DNA from: Symbiodinium natans | Lineage: Eukaryota; Sar; Dinophyceae; Suessiales; Symbiodiniaceae | Direction of reading: 5' to 3' | Length of the DNA stretch: 64,000 bases | Assembly: GCA_905221605.1 (NCBI GenBank) | Contig: CAJNDS010001802.1 | Coordinates: 552,922 to 616,921 of the forward strand | Part shown: in pieces, positions 11,442 through 20,340 of the stretch | How positions within the stretch are numbered: position 1 is the first letter of the stretch | How the letters are laid out: the number at the start of each line of letters is the position of its first letter | The notes under the pieces: generated by a model | Databases searched by the model: none | Told to the model about the DNA's origin: nothing | What the model saw: the letters and a program-made list of their open reading frames with translations, nothing else | Program-made: the position numbers and the translations under genes

Positions 11442-13064
11442 ATGATGACCTCCCGTTTCTTATCAGGCTCAAGGTTCTTATATGAGCCAGTAGTGGTCTT
11501 GCTGCGAGGACCGGGAGTTCGCATTATGCTCCTCACGATTCAGGTGAGCCTGCTAAGTGGCCGGACGGTTCCACTCGCGGCAGCTTCGGATGAGACCGTA
11601 GAAGCCTTGAACAGCAGGGTGCAGACCTGTCTGGCAGTTGGCCGGGGCAGGCTCTTGGACTCCTCCGGAGCCATTTTGAATGGAGAAGCCACGCTCGAGG
11701 ACTCTGGATTGCTAAGCGGCGATACTCTGACCTTCTTGACCGTTAGCAGGGTCCAGGTTTGTGGCGTCGAAAGTGCTTTTGCTTCGCTTCTGGGCGATGG
11801 GTCTGTTGAGACCTGGGGGGATGCCGACCATGGCGGCGACAGCAGTGCTGTGCAAGATCAGTTGAAAGACGTGCAGCAAATCCAAACTACCAACTCAGCT
11901 TTTGCCGCCATTCTGGGCGATGGGTCTGTTGTGACATGGGGCCATCCTAGAAGGGGCGGCAGCAGCAGTGATGTGCAACATCAGCTGAAAGACGTACACT
12001 TGCTCCAAGCCACCCGCGCTCCTTCCGGTGGTGCTTTTGCTGCCATTCTCGGCGATGGGTCTGTTGTGACCTGGGGCGATGCTGCCCATGGTGGCAACAG
12101 CAGTGATGTGCAACATCAGTTGAAGGACGTGCAGCGGATCCAAGCTAATGGTGCTTTTGGCTTTGCTTTTGGCGGCGCGTTTGCTGCTATTCTGCGCGAC
12201 GGGTCTGTCGTGACCTGGGGCCATGCTGACTATGGTGGTGACAGTGCTGCTGTTCAACATCAGCTGAAGGACGTGAAGCAGATTCAAGCTTCCTGTGCTC
12301 CTTCTGGCGGTGCCTTTGCTGCCATTCTGGGCAATGGGTCTGTGGTGACCTGGGGCGATTCTGCCTGTGGTGGCGACAGCAGTGCTGTCGAAGCTCAGCT
12401 GAAGGATGTTCAGCAAATCCAGGCCTCTCAGCATGCCTTTGCTGCCATTTTGGGTAGTGGGTCTGTTGTGACCTGGGGCCATGCTGAAGATGGTGGCGAC
12501 AGCAGTGCTGTGCAACTTGAACTATATGATGTGCAGCAAATCCAAGCTACCAACTCAGCTTTTGCTGCCATTCGGGCAGATGGATCTGTTGTGACCTGGG
12601 GCGATCCTTACGCTGGTGGCGACAGCACTGCTGTGCAACATCAATTGAAGGACGTGCAGCAAATCCAAGCGACCCACTCCAGCGGTGTTTTCGGTGCTGC
12701 TTTCGCTGCCATTCTGCGCAATGGGTCTGTTGTCACCTGGGGAGATGCGGAAAATGGTGGCGACAGCAGTGCTGTACAACATCAGCTGAAAGACGTACAG
12801 CAGATCCAAGCTACCAACTCAGCTTTTGCCGCCATTCTGGGTGATGGGTCTGTGGTGACCTGGGGCCGTGCTGACTTCGGTGGCGACAGCAGTGATGTTC
12901 AAAGTCAGCTGAAGGATGTGGAGCAGATTCAATCTGACTGCAGTCCTTCTGGCGGCTCTTTTGCTGCCGTTCTGGCCGATGGATCAGTTGTCACCTGGGG
13001 CCACACGGACGTATTCGGTGCCGACGGCAGTGAAGGAGCCAGTAGCGACTTGGGCGACAGTTGA
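11442..13064 (+). CDS. ubiquitin-like domain plus RCC1-like beta-propeller repeat protein
   Basis: Uninterrupted 540-codon ORF with ATG and TGA. Methionine 29 (11526) starts a ubiquitin-like fold (MLLTIQVSLLSGRTV to SGDTLTFLTV, about residues 29-103) and may be the true start. After it come nine full and one partial repeat of 41-48 residues with the core AFAAILGDGSVVTWG, then GGDSSAVQ, QLKDVQQIQA. Repeats differ mainly by inserts such as APSGG. This is the RCC1/HERC-like repeat type that is highly expanded in Symbiodinium genomes; by family inference it folds as a propeller for protein binding, with the ubiquitin-like part hinting at a link to ubiquitin signalling. There are no introns and no telomere repeats inside, unlike its neighbours. 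Antisense open frames at 11895-12515 and 12555-12809 are shadows of the repeats. Confidence 0.93.
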   Translation: MMTSRFLSGSRFLYEPVVVLLRGPGVRIMLLTIQVSLLSGRTVPLAAASDETVEALNSRVQTCLAVGRGRLLDSSGAILNGEATLEDSGLLSGDTLTFLTVSRVQVCGVESAFASLLGDGSVETWGDADHGGDSSAVQDQLKDVQQIQTTNSAFAAILGDGSVVTWGHPRRGGSSSDVQHQLKDVHLLQATRAPSGGAFAAILGDGSVVTWGDAAHGGNSSDVQHQLKDVQRIQANGAFGFAFGGAFAAILRDGSVVTWGHADYGGDSAAVQHQLKDVKQIQASCAPSGGAFAAILGNGSVVTWGDSACGGDSSAVEAQLKDVQQIQASQHAFAAILGSGSVVTWGHAEDGGDSSAVQLELYDVQQIQATNSAFAAIRADGSVVTWGDPYAGGDSTAVQHQLKDVQQIQATHSSGVFGAAFAAILRNGSVVTWGDAENGGDSSAVQHQLKDVQQIQATNSAFAAILGDGSVVTWGRADFGGDSSDVQSQLKDVEQIQSDCSPSGGSFAAVLADGSVVTWGHTDVFGADGSEGASSDLGDS

Positions 13065-13483
13065 TCCCCATCACGAGCCAACCATACCCTAAATTTTCAA
13101 GACGTGTAGGCAGCGTTAGTTTGGCGGGGTTGGAACCGCAAACCCTGAAGGCTTAAAGGTTGATGGGGTCCGAAAGGATCCTGGTTTGTTTGATTTTGTT
13201 TGACCCCCAAGATTTGGGGCGGCAGCACTACATGTAAGACTCGAGCGTCTCACCGTCTCACCTGTCACAGACCTCATGAAATGCAGAATCGGAGAGCATC
13301 TCCGAAGATCTGCCGGAAGGTCCACACAAACGACTGCTCCCCGAATGCGAACGAAAGGCCCCCATTCTTGGGACCCAGAGAATTGCATGATCCCATCAGC
13401 CCGAGGATCCCCAGGCCGCGTTATTTCTGGCTGCCTGTCGAGCCTCCGGCTTCAAGTTGCGAGCCTGTGACAGGCCCGTGCAG

Positions 13484-13564
13484 TTCGAGTGCTTCGGGTG
13501 GTCCGCGTCGTGCGGCTTATTCGGCTGGCGCGCATGGTGAAGACCCTCCACAAGGCCCAGAAGA
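13484..13564 (+). CDS. exon resembling the S4 voltage sensor of a voltage-gated cation channel
   Basis: After a CAG acceptor (cccgtgcag) the frame reads RVLRVVRVVRLIRLARMV, with arginine at every third position six times, followed by KTLHKAQKSL. This spacing is typical of S4 helices of voltage-gated Na/Ca/K channels. The exon ends A|GTTTGGGG at the start of a poly-G run. Upstream, an open frame (13200-13483) is in a different frame and does not read as S3. Possible partners are the membrane exons at 13804 and 17721-18038, but the linking exons are not established. An Arg-rich stretch from GC-rich DNA could imitate S4, so the call is tentative. Confidence 0.5.
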
Positions 13565-13567
13565 GTT

Positions 13568-13596
13568 TGGGGGGGGGGGGGGGGGGGGGGGGGGGC
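13568..13596. repeat. poly-G tract
   Basis: About 29 consecutive G in + orientation, broken once near its right end, directly after the S4-like exon. Confidence 0.9.
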
Positions 13597-13803
13597 GGGG
13601 TTGGTACTGACCCTTCCCTCAAGCTTTTGCGTGAGAATCGGGGCCGGGAGGGGGTTAAGTGTCGGACGAGGATCTGAGTTCTTGTATGTTCTTGTGTTTT
13701 TGGATTTGGGCCTGGGGTGGGGTGTGGAGGGCCTGAGTTTGTATATTAAAGCATATTAAGCCATATAAGCCCCCCTAGACCGCTCCTCTGTGATGCTCTG
13801 CAG

Positions 13804-14560
13804 CTCATGGAGATGACGGGCTCCCTGCGGCTTCTGATCATCTTCAACGCCCTGGGGCTGCACACTTCAGAGTTTAGGGTTTAGGGGTTGTGGGTTTAGG
13901 AGTTATTTAGGGTTTAGGGTTTAGGGCTACTCAGGGGCTTCTCAAGCACCAGTACATCCCCATGTGCCTCTTGAAGACCACAGGAGACTTGCAGCACTTT
14001 TAGGCAGCAGATATGTCGTATCGAGGGCTCAGGTAGAGCTTGGAGATCTTGATGTTTTTTCGCGGCGCGCTAGTCCGCTGAAGCTTCGGCGGCCTACATG
14101 CTGAGGTCCTGAAGATGGCAACCTTGCTGATGTTGGTGGCGTGGCCGCAGGAATTATATATATATATATATATAATGTAGTGTGTATGTATACATATAGA
14201 CATATATTGTGTTTAATTAGGTCTAGGGTTGACACGTTCTCGCATCCCCGGCGCGAAGCCCTCCAAGGGGCAGTCAGGCAGCACGTTAGCCTTGCTGCCG
14301 CAATGGACTCATCGACTTCCGCGCAAGCACATGAGCATCTGTCCAGGGTTGAGGGCTTGCGGAGACAAGCTGCGATTCAGAGTCTTAGAACCCTAAACCC
14401 TAACACCCTACAGGGTTTCAACGTGCCTTAGACCTCCTAAGGCTGTCCACTTCTTCTCTGTGGGCTGGCACTTCGTCGGCTACCACACTGACGGAGGTGC
14501 CAAAACCTAAACCCAAACCCTAAACCCTAAATTAGGCTTCAAAGAGAAGCTATGGGATGT
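13804..14560 (+). CDS. exon chain with telomere-repeat introns, unknown product
   Basis: Exons 13804-13871 (MTGSLRLLIIFNALGLHTS), 13925 to about 13997 (ATQGLLKHQYIPMCLLKTTG), 14106-14150 (PEDGNLADVGGVAA), 14259-14381 (LQGAVRQHVSLAAAMDSSTS, then QAHEHLSRVEGLRRQAAIQ), 14414-14496 (FQRALDLLRLSTSSLWAG) and 14536 to about 14560 (ASKRSYGMFF). Phases agree at 13871/13925, 14150/14259 (GA donor), 14381/14414 and 14496/14536. Introns 13872-13924 (53 nt), 14382-14413 (32 nt) and 14497-14535 (39 nt) are largely TTTAGGG or CCCTAAA. The first exon is hydrophobic and could follow the S4-like exon as an S4-S5/S5 segment; the rest is helical. No family is assigned. Confidence 0.4.
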
Positions 14561-14846
14561 TTTTTGGTGTTTAACTTGGGGCTCCACATGTAGCGTTTGA
14601 AGAACATAAACCCTGCAAACCCTAGGAAAAGCCTAGCAGCCCTGTAGCCTATCATAAGCCCTATACCAGCCCTTTGAAAGACTCATGGTTTCTGAGATCT
14701 CTGCTATGGTACCAAACACCACCCACGCAGGTGAGGTTGGTCGTAGAGTCATATGCAGTATACACTCCTCAGAATTCGATTTCTGTATGCAACGCCTCCA
14801 AATGCGCTATTCTGAAACTATTGGGAAGCGATGACATGTGGCACTT

Positions 14847-14866
14847 TATTTAAGGTACCTTAAATA
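14847..14866. other. perfect 20-bp palindrome
   Basis: TATTTAAGGTACCTTAAATA is its own reverse complement. It could be the core of a small inverted-repeat element or a cruciform; no flanking gene uses it visibly. Confidence 0.8.
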
Positions 14867-14991
14867 GCACGAGAACTAGCAGATATCGATGAGGCTACCG
14901 CTAGGATCTAGGACACACAGCGTTTTGGGGGTAATTGCAAAGGCCTGTTCTAAAGACAGATGCAAGTGCCATGCCCTCCACTACTTAAAGG

Positions 14992-15150
14992 ATCAGGGGA
15001 CTTAGATGATTAGGGCAACTATGATAGATATAATTCTTACAAACCCCAATTAGGGTATTTATAACCCTACTTACTAAGTCCGGTTATGATTAGGGCAAGT
15101 AATGATAGATATAATTCTTACAGCCCCAGGTAGGGTAATTTTAACGCTAC
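14992..15150. mobile_element. MITE-like elements, family F3, tandem partial copies
   Basis: Contains gggacttagatgattaggg, then agatataattcttaca, then ccctacttactaagtcc, followed by a second copy of gattagggcaa and gatagatataattcttaca. The ends GGGACTTAG and CTAAGTCC are inverted. A related copy is at 54293-54350 (ggggactcagaaagtaggg to ccctacttactaagtccc). Confidence 0.5.
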
Positions 15151-15466
15151 GCGACCCGCCTCGGCCCGGCCCAGCGCATCCGCAGCGCCCAAGTCGCTGG
15201 ACCCAAGCAATAAGGGTTGGGTTTAGGGTTTAGGGTTCCGGGTTTATGGTTTATGGTTTGGGGTTTAGGGTTGAGGGTTAGTTTAGGATTGAGGGCTTAG
15301 GGCTCAAGGTTCATGCTTTGGGGTTTAGGGTTTTTTGGGTTTAGGGCAGAGGGGAAAGGGGGGGGGAGCTAAGATTTAAGGTTTCGGGTTTCAGTTCAAG
15401 CTTAGACTCTTCGGCTCGTCCCCGGCCGTGCTCACACCAGTTGAGCCTCGAAAACCGGGGGGCGAA

Positions 15467-15640
15467 ATAGGGGGGGGGGGGGGTGGGGGGGTTGGGGGGG
15501 GGGTGGGGGGCGGGTGGGTGGGGGGGCGGGTGGGGCGGGGGTTGGTGGGGGGGTTGGGGGGTGGCGGGGGGCTGCTGGGGGGGGTGGGGGGCGGGTGGGC
15601 GGGGGGTGGGGGTGGGGGGGGGTGGGGGGGTGGCGGGGGG
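15467..15640. repeat. G-rich low-complexity tract (GGGGTGGGG type)
   Basis: Nearly continuous G interrupted by single T or C. Frames through it give artificial poly-Gly or poly-Pro. A second such tract is at 16061-16165. Confidence 0.9.
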
Positions 15641-15748
15641 CTGCTGGGAGGGGCTTCAACTGCCTCTGGTCCTGGCGAACCGTCCGCTTGCGGACCCCGG
15701 TTTCTCAGGGGGGGTACCCATTTGAGGCAAAAAAAGGGTCCGAAAAGT
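15641..15748. repeat. direct duplication, copy 1
   Basis: This 108-base block, from ctgctggg through gcaaaaaaagggtccgaaaa, is repeated at 16205-16312 with few differences. Both copies follow a poly-G tract. All three forward frames are open over the first half (for example GPGEPSACGP), so it may be a duplicated exon. In addition, ggccgtgctcacaccagttg occurs at 15424 and again at 15763. Confidence 0.8.
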
Positions 15749-16060
15749 CGCTTGGCCCGAGGCGGCCGTGCTCACACCAGTTGAGCCTCCGGCCCTCAAG
15801 CCAGCGCGTCGGAGGAAAACTCCGCCTTTCACAAACACCTTATGTGAGCAAGCGCCAAAACCCCCAGCCAAATACAATTAAGCAAGGGGTGCACACGAAT
15901 GCCTAAAACCCTGTAAAACGATGGGAACACTTGAAAAGCGACACCCCTAGATTATGAACCATTGGGTGTGCTATAGCGACACCTACAAAAACATCAAGCC
16001 CCCTCTTGTTGCGTCCATTAGCACCTCGAGCCCAGCCGCTCATGTGGCTTAGGGACAAAA

Positions 16061-16165
16061 GGGGGGGGTAGGGGGGATAGGGGGGGGGGGGGGGGTAGGG
16101 GGGGGTAGGGGGGGGGGGGGGGGGGAGTGGGGGGGGGGTGGGGGGGGGGTAAGGGGGGGCAGGGG
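16061..16165. repeat. G-rich low-complexity tract
   Basis: Second long poly-G/GGGGTAGGGG tract, directly upstream of duplication copy 2. Confidence 0.9.
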
Positions 16166-16204
16166 GGTGGGTTCAGCGTCGGGGAGGTCAAGCGGGGGGG
16201 GGCC

Positions 16205-16312
16205 CTGCTGGGAAGGGCTGCAACTGCCTCTGGTCCTGGCGAACCATCCGCTTGCGGACCCTGCTCATCTAGGGGGGGTACCCATTTGAGGCAAAAAAAG
16301 GGTCCGAAAAAG
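16205..16312. repeat. direct duplication, copy 2
   Basis: Copy of 15641-15748. Differences include tca/gca and ccg/cca in the AS(T)ASGPGEPS frame. Confidence 0.8.
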
Positions 16313-16463
16313 GGTTTGGGCTTGGGGGGAGGATTTGGAGGGGGGTGCCTGTTCTGACTACCTATACACCTTCGGCCCGAGGCCTCGGCGGATTATAACC
16401 CTCAACCCTAGACCCTAAACCCTAAACCCTAAACTCTAAATCCTCCAAGTGGCCTCCCGACAG

Positions 16464-16540
16464 GCTGGGTGGAGAAGGAAGGCTTTCTGGAGCAGCCTGC
16501 AATGGTCAGGTGCTTCCGCCAAGCTGCCTTGCAAGGGCTG
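16464..16540 (+). CDS. candidate internal exon, unknown product
   Basis: Between a cccgacag acceptor and a GTCAGT donor. The frame reads WVEKEGFLEQPAMVRCFRQA, then ALQGL in phase 0. A TTTAGGG array follows. It may belong with RYVAAARWTLAQLNGRTDRQ (about 17156-17210), which ends at a GTTTAGG donor. Confidence 0.4.
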
Positions 16541-16557
16541 GTCAGTTTTAGCTAGGC

Positions 16558-16645
16558 TTAGGGTTTAGGGCTTAGGGTTTAGGGCTTAGGGTTTAGGGTT
16601 TAGGGTTTAGGGTTTAGGGTTTAGTTTTTAGGGTTTAGGATTTAG
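16558..16645. repeat. interstitial telomere array with variants (TTTAGGG/TTAGGGC)
   Basis: About 12 units, mostly TTTAGGG with gcttaggg variants, in + orientation directly after the candidate exon ending at 16540. Confidence 0.9.
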
Positions 16646-17720
16646 GGCCGCAAGGTGGAGGGGTCAGGAGGATTTTGTTTCAGGGTGTTGCTCTTGATCC
16701 TTTTCTTCGCGTAGTTGCGGCATAGTTGCACGAAGCAGTTCGCTCCAGGTTTCTAGCAGCAGGGGTGGCTGCGCCATTCAAGGACGACTCGAGTATGTGG
16801 TGGCCAGCATCAGACTGAACCCCAAATCCTAAACAGCAAATACCTCCCCTCCCCCCCAACCTCTGAACCACCATGGTTTATCCAAAGGCTTGCTTGGAGG
16901 CATCGCTCGGCATGACTTGGTCAGAAGTAGGGCAACAGTAGTTATGACCGGCCAGAACCATTATTTGGGGGCACTTACAAAATTGCAACCCTACTCATTA
17001 CTTCCCATGAACCCCCACCAAACACCATAAACCCAAGTTTTTCAAGCAACTCTTATAACAAATTCTAACAAATGATAACAAATTACAACAAGTTATAACA
17101 AATTATGACAAAAAGAGCCTTCAAAGAAGCCTTCACCCCCCTGTTCTCCTGTCGAAGGTACGTAGCAGCGGCAAGATGGACGCTGGCCCAGCTCAATGGC
17201 CGGACAGACAGACAGGCTCGAAGGAGTTTAGGTTTTAGGGTTTACGGTTTAGGGTTTAGGGGGTGATTGAGCCCCCGAGATCCCACTAGAAATTCTGAGG
17301 TTTGAAGCAGTTGGGAACAGGGCCTGCGGCTTCAATTTGGGGCTGTGGACTCAGGGGTTTATAGGGGGAGACTGAAGCCCACACTTTCTGTTCCTCCTTG
17401 GCCGGGCTGGAGGGTTGACTGGTATGAGTATGAGCGAGGTGGAGCCGCAGAGGCTTGCGCTTCGAGGTGGCAGGTTTCAGGGCTCCGCTAGAGTCGCTAG
17501 AGCTTCTTGTGCCAATGTGGTTCGGACTGAGTTTCAGGGCTATTCAGAGTTTGGGGCTCCGTGGCTCAATGCTTCAAAGCTTCTGTCCATCGGTCCGAGA
17601 GAGTGTCTTCACGGTACTTAGCTTCTCAGAGCAGGAGATGAAGTTTAGGAATTAGATCTCATGCCCCAGATCCTAAACGCTTGGCCCTTCCTTGCCTACT
17701 TTGCCTTCTTTCCGTGGCAG

Positions 17721-18038
17721 GAGAGAACATTTGTGGAGATGCTGTACATAGCCTTCACGGCGCCTTGGACCGTTTAGGGGTGCTACGCTGGCCGCTGGCA
17801 CTACTTACCACAAAAATAGGGTTTGGGGATTGCAGGGCTTAGCTCTAGACCCCTAAGCATGGGGGAGAGCATTCGCCTTCCCGACCAGCCTTGTCCAGTC
17901 CGAAGCACAAGGTAGGCTCAAGATTCGCCAAGTGAGGCCGCGTTCACGCTGATCTTCATGTCCATCTTCGTGTCCAGCCTGACATCACGGATGCTGCAGC
18001 TGCAGCAGCTCATGGACAAGGAGTCAGGACGGCCTTTG
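17721..18038 (+). CDS. two exons encoding a membrane segment, possible ion-channel pore/S6 region
   Basis: Exon 17721-17771 (phase 0) reads RTFVEMLYIAFTAPWT and stops exactly at a GTTTAGG donor. Exon 17937-18038 (phase 0) reads AAFTLIFMSIFVSSLTSRML then QLQQLMDKESGRPL and ends at GTCAGT. Joined, they give a hydrophobic helix followed by a basic/amphipathic helix, as at the end of S6 in voltage-gated cation channels; that reading is inference. If the S4-like exon at 13484 belongs to the same gene, this would be a channel spread over at least 4.5 kb. Confidence 0.45.
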
Positions 18039-18039
18039 G

Positions 18040-19210
18040 TCAGTTTGCTCCAGGTTTGGGAGGTTTTTTTTTGTGCACTTGACTCTTTTTGGAAAGACAT
18101 TCCAGGGCACTTGCTTTGGCAGACGATTCGAAGGCATAGCCGCGTAGCCGCATAGCATCTCCGTTGCCCCTACATGGCTGGATCTTGCCCTGAATTCTCA
18201 CCCTCCTCTAAGCCGTGACGGAACCTTTCGGACCGACTTGAATGGCATCCCCATAGCTTTGGTCAAATCGCTTTTCGTGCAAGTCATTGGAGCTTTCTTG
18301 TGTCCGATGACAAGTTCGCTAGATTCACATGTTCTTGTCCTTCTTATTGCGCCAAAAAGGACAACCCCGCCGAAAAGAAAAAACAAAACAGACCGCTCAG
18401 AATCAGAACACCAGGAACGTTTCCGTCGGCAAAGTAGAATGAAATTTTGAAAAAAAAAAAAAAACAAGGTGCCAAACTATCCCAGTCGGTCTTCGGCTGA
18501 AAGAATCCTACGTTGTCCGTAGCGATGGCGTCAAGAATATGCGATGGCGTGAATTTGTTGGCTTCATTTCTCGTAGCCGAGCCCCCATTTCTGGATCACG
18601 CTGCAGTTAATGGATCCAAGTGCGAGTCGATGAATCTTCCATGAGCCTGCTGGCACGCACATCCCACCGCCTAAGCCCGGCCTAAGCCCGCAGGTTACAA
18701 GCGCCTTCTCCAAAGATACCGTGAGATGCCGGGAGCTTTGATGCTTGGGGTTGAAGGGTTTGAGCAGAAGTTCACAGAAAGAGGAGCCGCCCATGCTTGC
18801 AAGCATTCCGAAGAGGCAGAACATGTTTGCCATAGAAGAGGGAGATGACAGTGGCCACTTAGAATCCCTCCCAGACCCCGAAGGCTCTTCGCGCCTCAAA
18901 CCCTGACTCGAGCCCTAAACCCTAAACCGTAAACCCCAAACCCCAAACCCCAAACCCCAAACCCTAAACCCTAAACCCTAAACGGTTTAGGGTTGCTGTC
19001 GTTTCGCGTCGTTTGCGTGTACCCTATAAGTTTCGGGTTTAATTATGAACCCTTTCCGGTTCGGTTTTCTACGGTTCGTGTCCGGTACGGTTGGCTCCCG
19101 GTTCTTACACGGTTCGGTTCCTACGGTTCCGGTTTCCCGGTTCGCGGTTCGGTTTTATGGTCATCCTGTAAACCCTAAACCCTAAACCCTAAGCTTCCTA
19201 GCCCCCTTTC
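18040..19210. other. no gene firmly recognised; open frames and degenerate telomere repeats
   Basis: A + strand frame at about 18238-18450 is open in two registers and ends in a stop; it could be a last exon of the membrane gene but has no motif. A 111-codon minus frame (18564-18899) has no ATG at its end. CCCTAAA and CCCCAAA clusters lie at 18910-18985, and an odd run of ggttcg/cggttc repeats at 19050-19160. Confidence 0.4.
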
Positions 19211-19222
19211 TTGACCCTTCAG

Positions 19223-19303
19223 GCACTCCCTGTCCTTCACGACCGTCTACCTGGCGAAGCGGCACATCAAGGATATGGGGCTTCGGGCTTTACAGGATTT
19301 GGA
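19223..19303 (+). CDS. candidate exon, unknown product
   Basis: After a good acceptor (ctttcttgacccttcag), the frame reads HSLSFTTVYLAKRHIKDMGL then RALQDLE and ends at a GTTTAGG donor supplied by a telomere-like repeat. No family recognised. Confidence 0.4.
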
Positions 19304-19792
19304 GTTTAGGCTTTGGGGTTTTGGGTTTCGGGGTTTAGAAAGTTTTGGGTTTAGGGTTTAAAAGCCCTACTTGTAAAAACTCGAAAAAGTCCTGTGTTTA
19401 GGGTTCAGGGCTCATGCAGCTCCACAGCGCTACACCAGAAAGCCCGGCAAAACCCAGGGGCCTCCCAAGGCCTTGGTGCTTGGAGTCTAGCATCCGAGAG
19501 CCCTGGGAAGGTGTGTAAAATGAAGGTGGAAGCTCGTGAGAGTTTAGGGCCCAGACTTGGTCACATGCGTCTTCCGTCGAATTCTGATCTTGCGTGTAGG
19601 ACCGCACGAACTTGGACACCGACATGGACACTGAGGCCGACAGCCTTTGAGGGGTATGCGCTTTGAAGCTGGGCAGCCCTGTTCAGCTGGACCGATTCCA
19701 AGTTTGCCAACACCCTAACCCCGGGAGCTGGTTACAAGTGAGTTCCTTCCTGAGGCCCTAAGCTATTCAGTAGGGCCTGAACCCATCGCCAG

Positions 19793-19981
19793 GCCCAGCT
19801 GCTTCGCTTGCTTCCAGTGCAGACACAGGCCATGATTGGCTTTGGTCCGTATAGGAACATCTCTGGGCTAGGTATAGTTGAGCGCTTTAGGCACAGGCCT
19901 GTTTTTGGGTTAGCTGTCAAGGGCGACTCTGTGTTTGAAGGGCTTTTAATTGAAGGCAACGGAGTACGACACCTGCAATAG
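19793..19981 (+). CDS. candidate last exon, unknown product
   Basis: From a catcgccag acceptor, 62 codons in phase 0 to TAG: QLLRLLPVQTQAMIGFGPYR, then GLGIVERFRHRPVFGLAVKG, ending GNGVRHLQ. The composition is protein-like but no domain is recognised. Small upstream pieces (about 19518-19720) stay open in more than one register, so the preceding exons are not fixed. Confidence 0.35.
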   Translation, partial: AQLLRLLPVQTQAMIGFGPYRNISGLGIVERFRHRPVFGLAVKGDSVFEGLLIEGNGVRHLQ

Positions 19982-20340
19982 AATCATGGACTTTGGGAGT
20001 ATGCTCCTGCTGCTGATGCTGAAGTTGACCCTCGCGACTTCCAGCCAGACTCTGGCACGAGCCAATTCAAGACCAGCCACATGACAAAAAGCACGCTACA
20101 GTGACTTCCGCTCACAAACTCTTGGGTTATAGTTATAGGGTTTAGGGACGCAGCCGACAGAGCCTCGAGCGTGACTAGGGCGTCTTGAGAGGCACCATGG
20201 CTTATAGGCTTACCTTCCCCAGCACTATTCCTGAGTCTTCTATGCACTGAGAACGGCCTGGGGTTTAGGGTTTAGGATGTAAGCCTCAGCCCCAAAATCT
20301 AACCCTGAGCCCTATAAACCCCTAAACCCGAGAATCCGCC

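Noticed and set aside
11895-12809. Long minus-strand open frames antisense to the RCC1-like gene
   Set aside because: They are the mirror of the tandem coding repeats; the + strand ORF has a start, a stop, a ubiquitin-like domain and repeat logic.
15428-15784. Gly-rich and Pro-rich open frames
   Set aside because: Produced by poly-G tracts.
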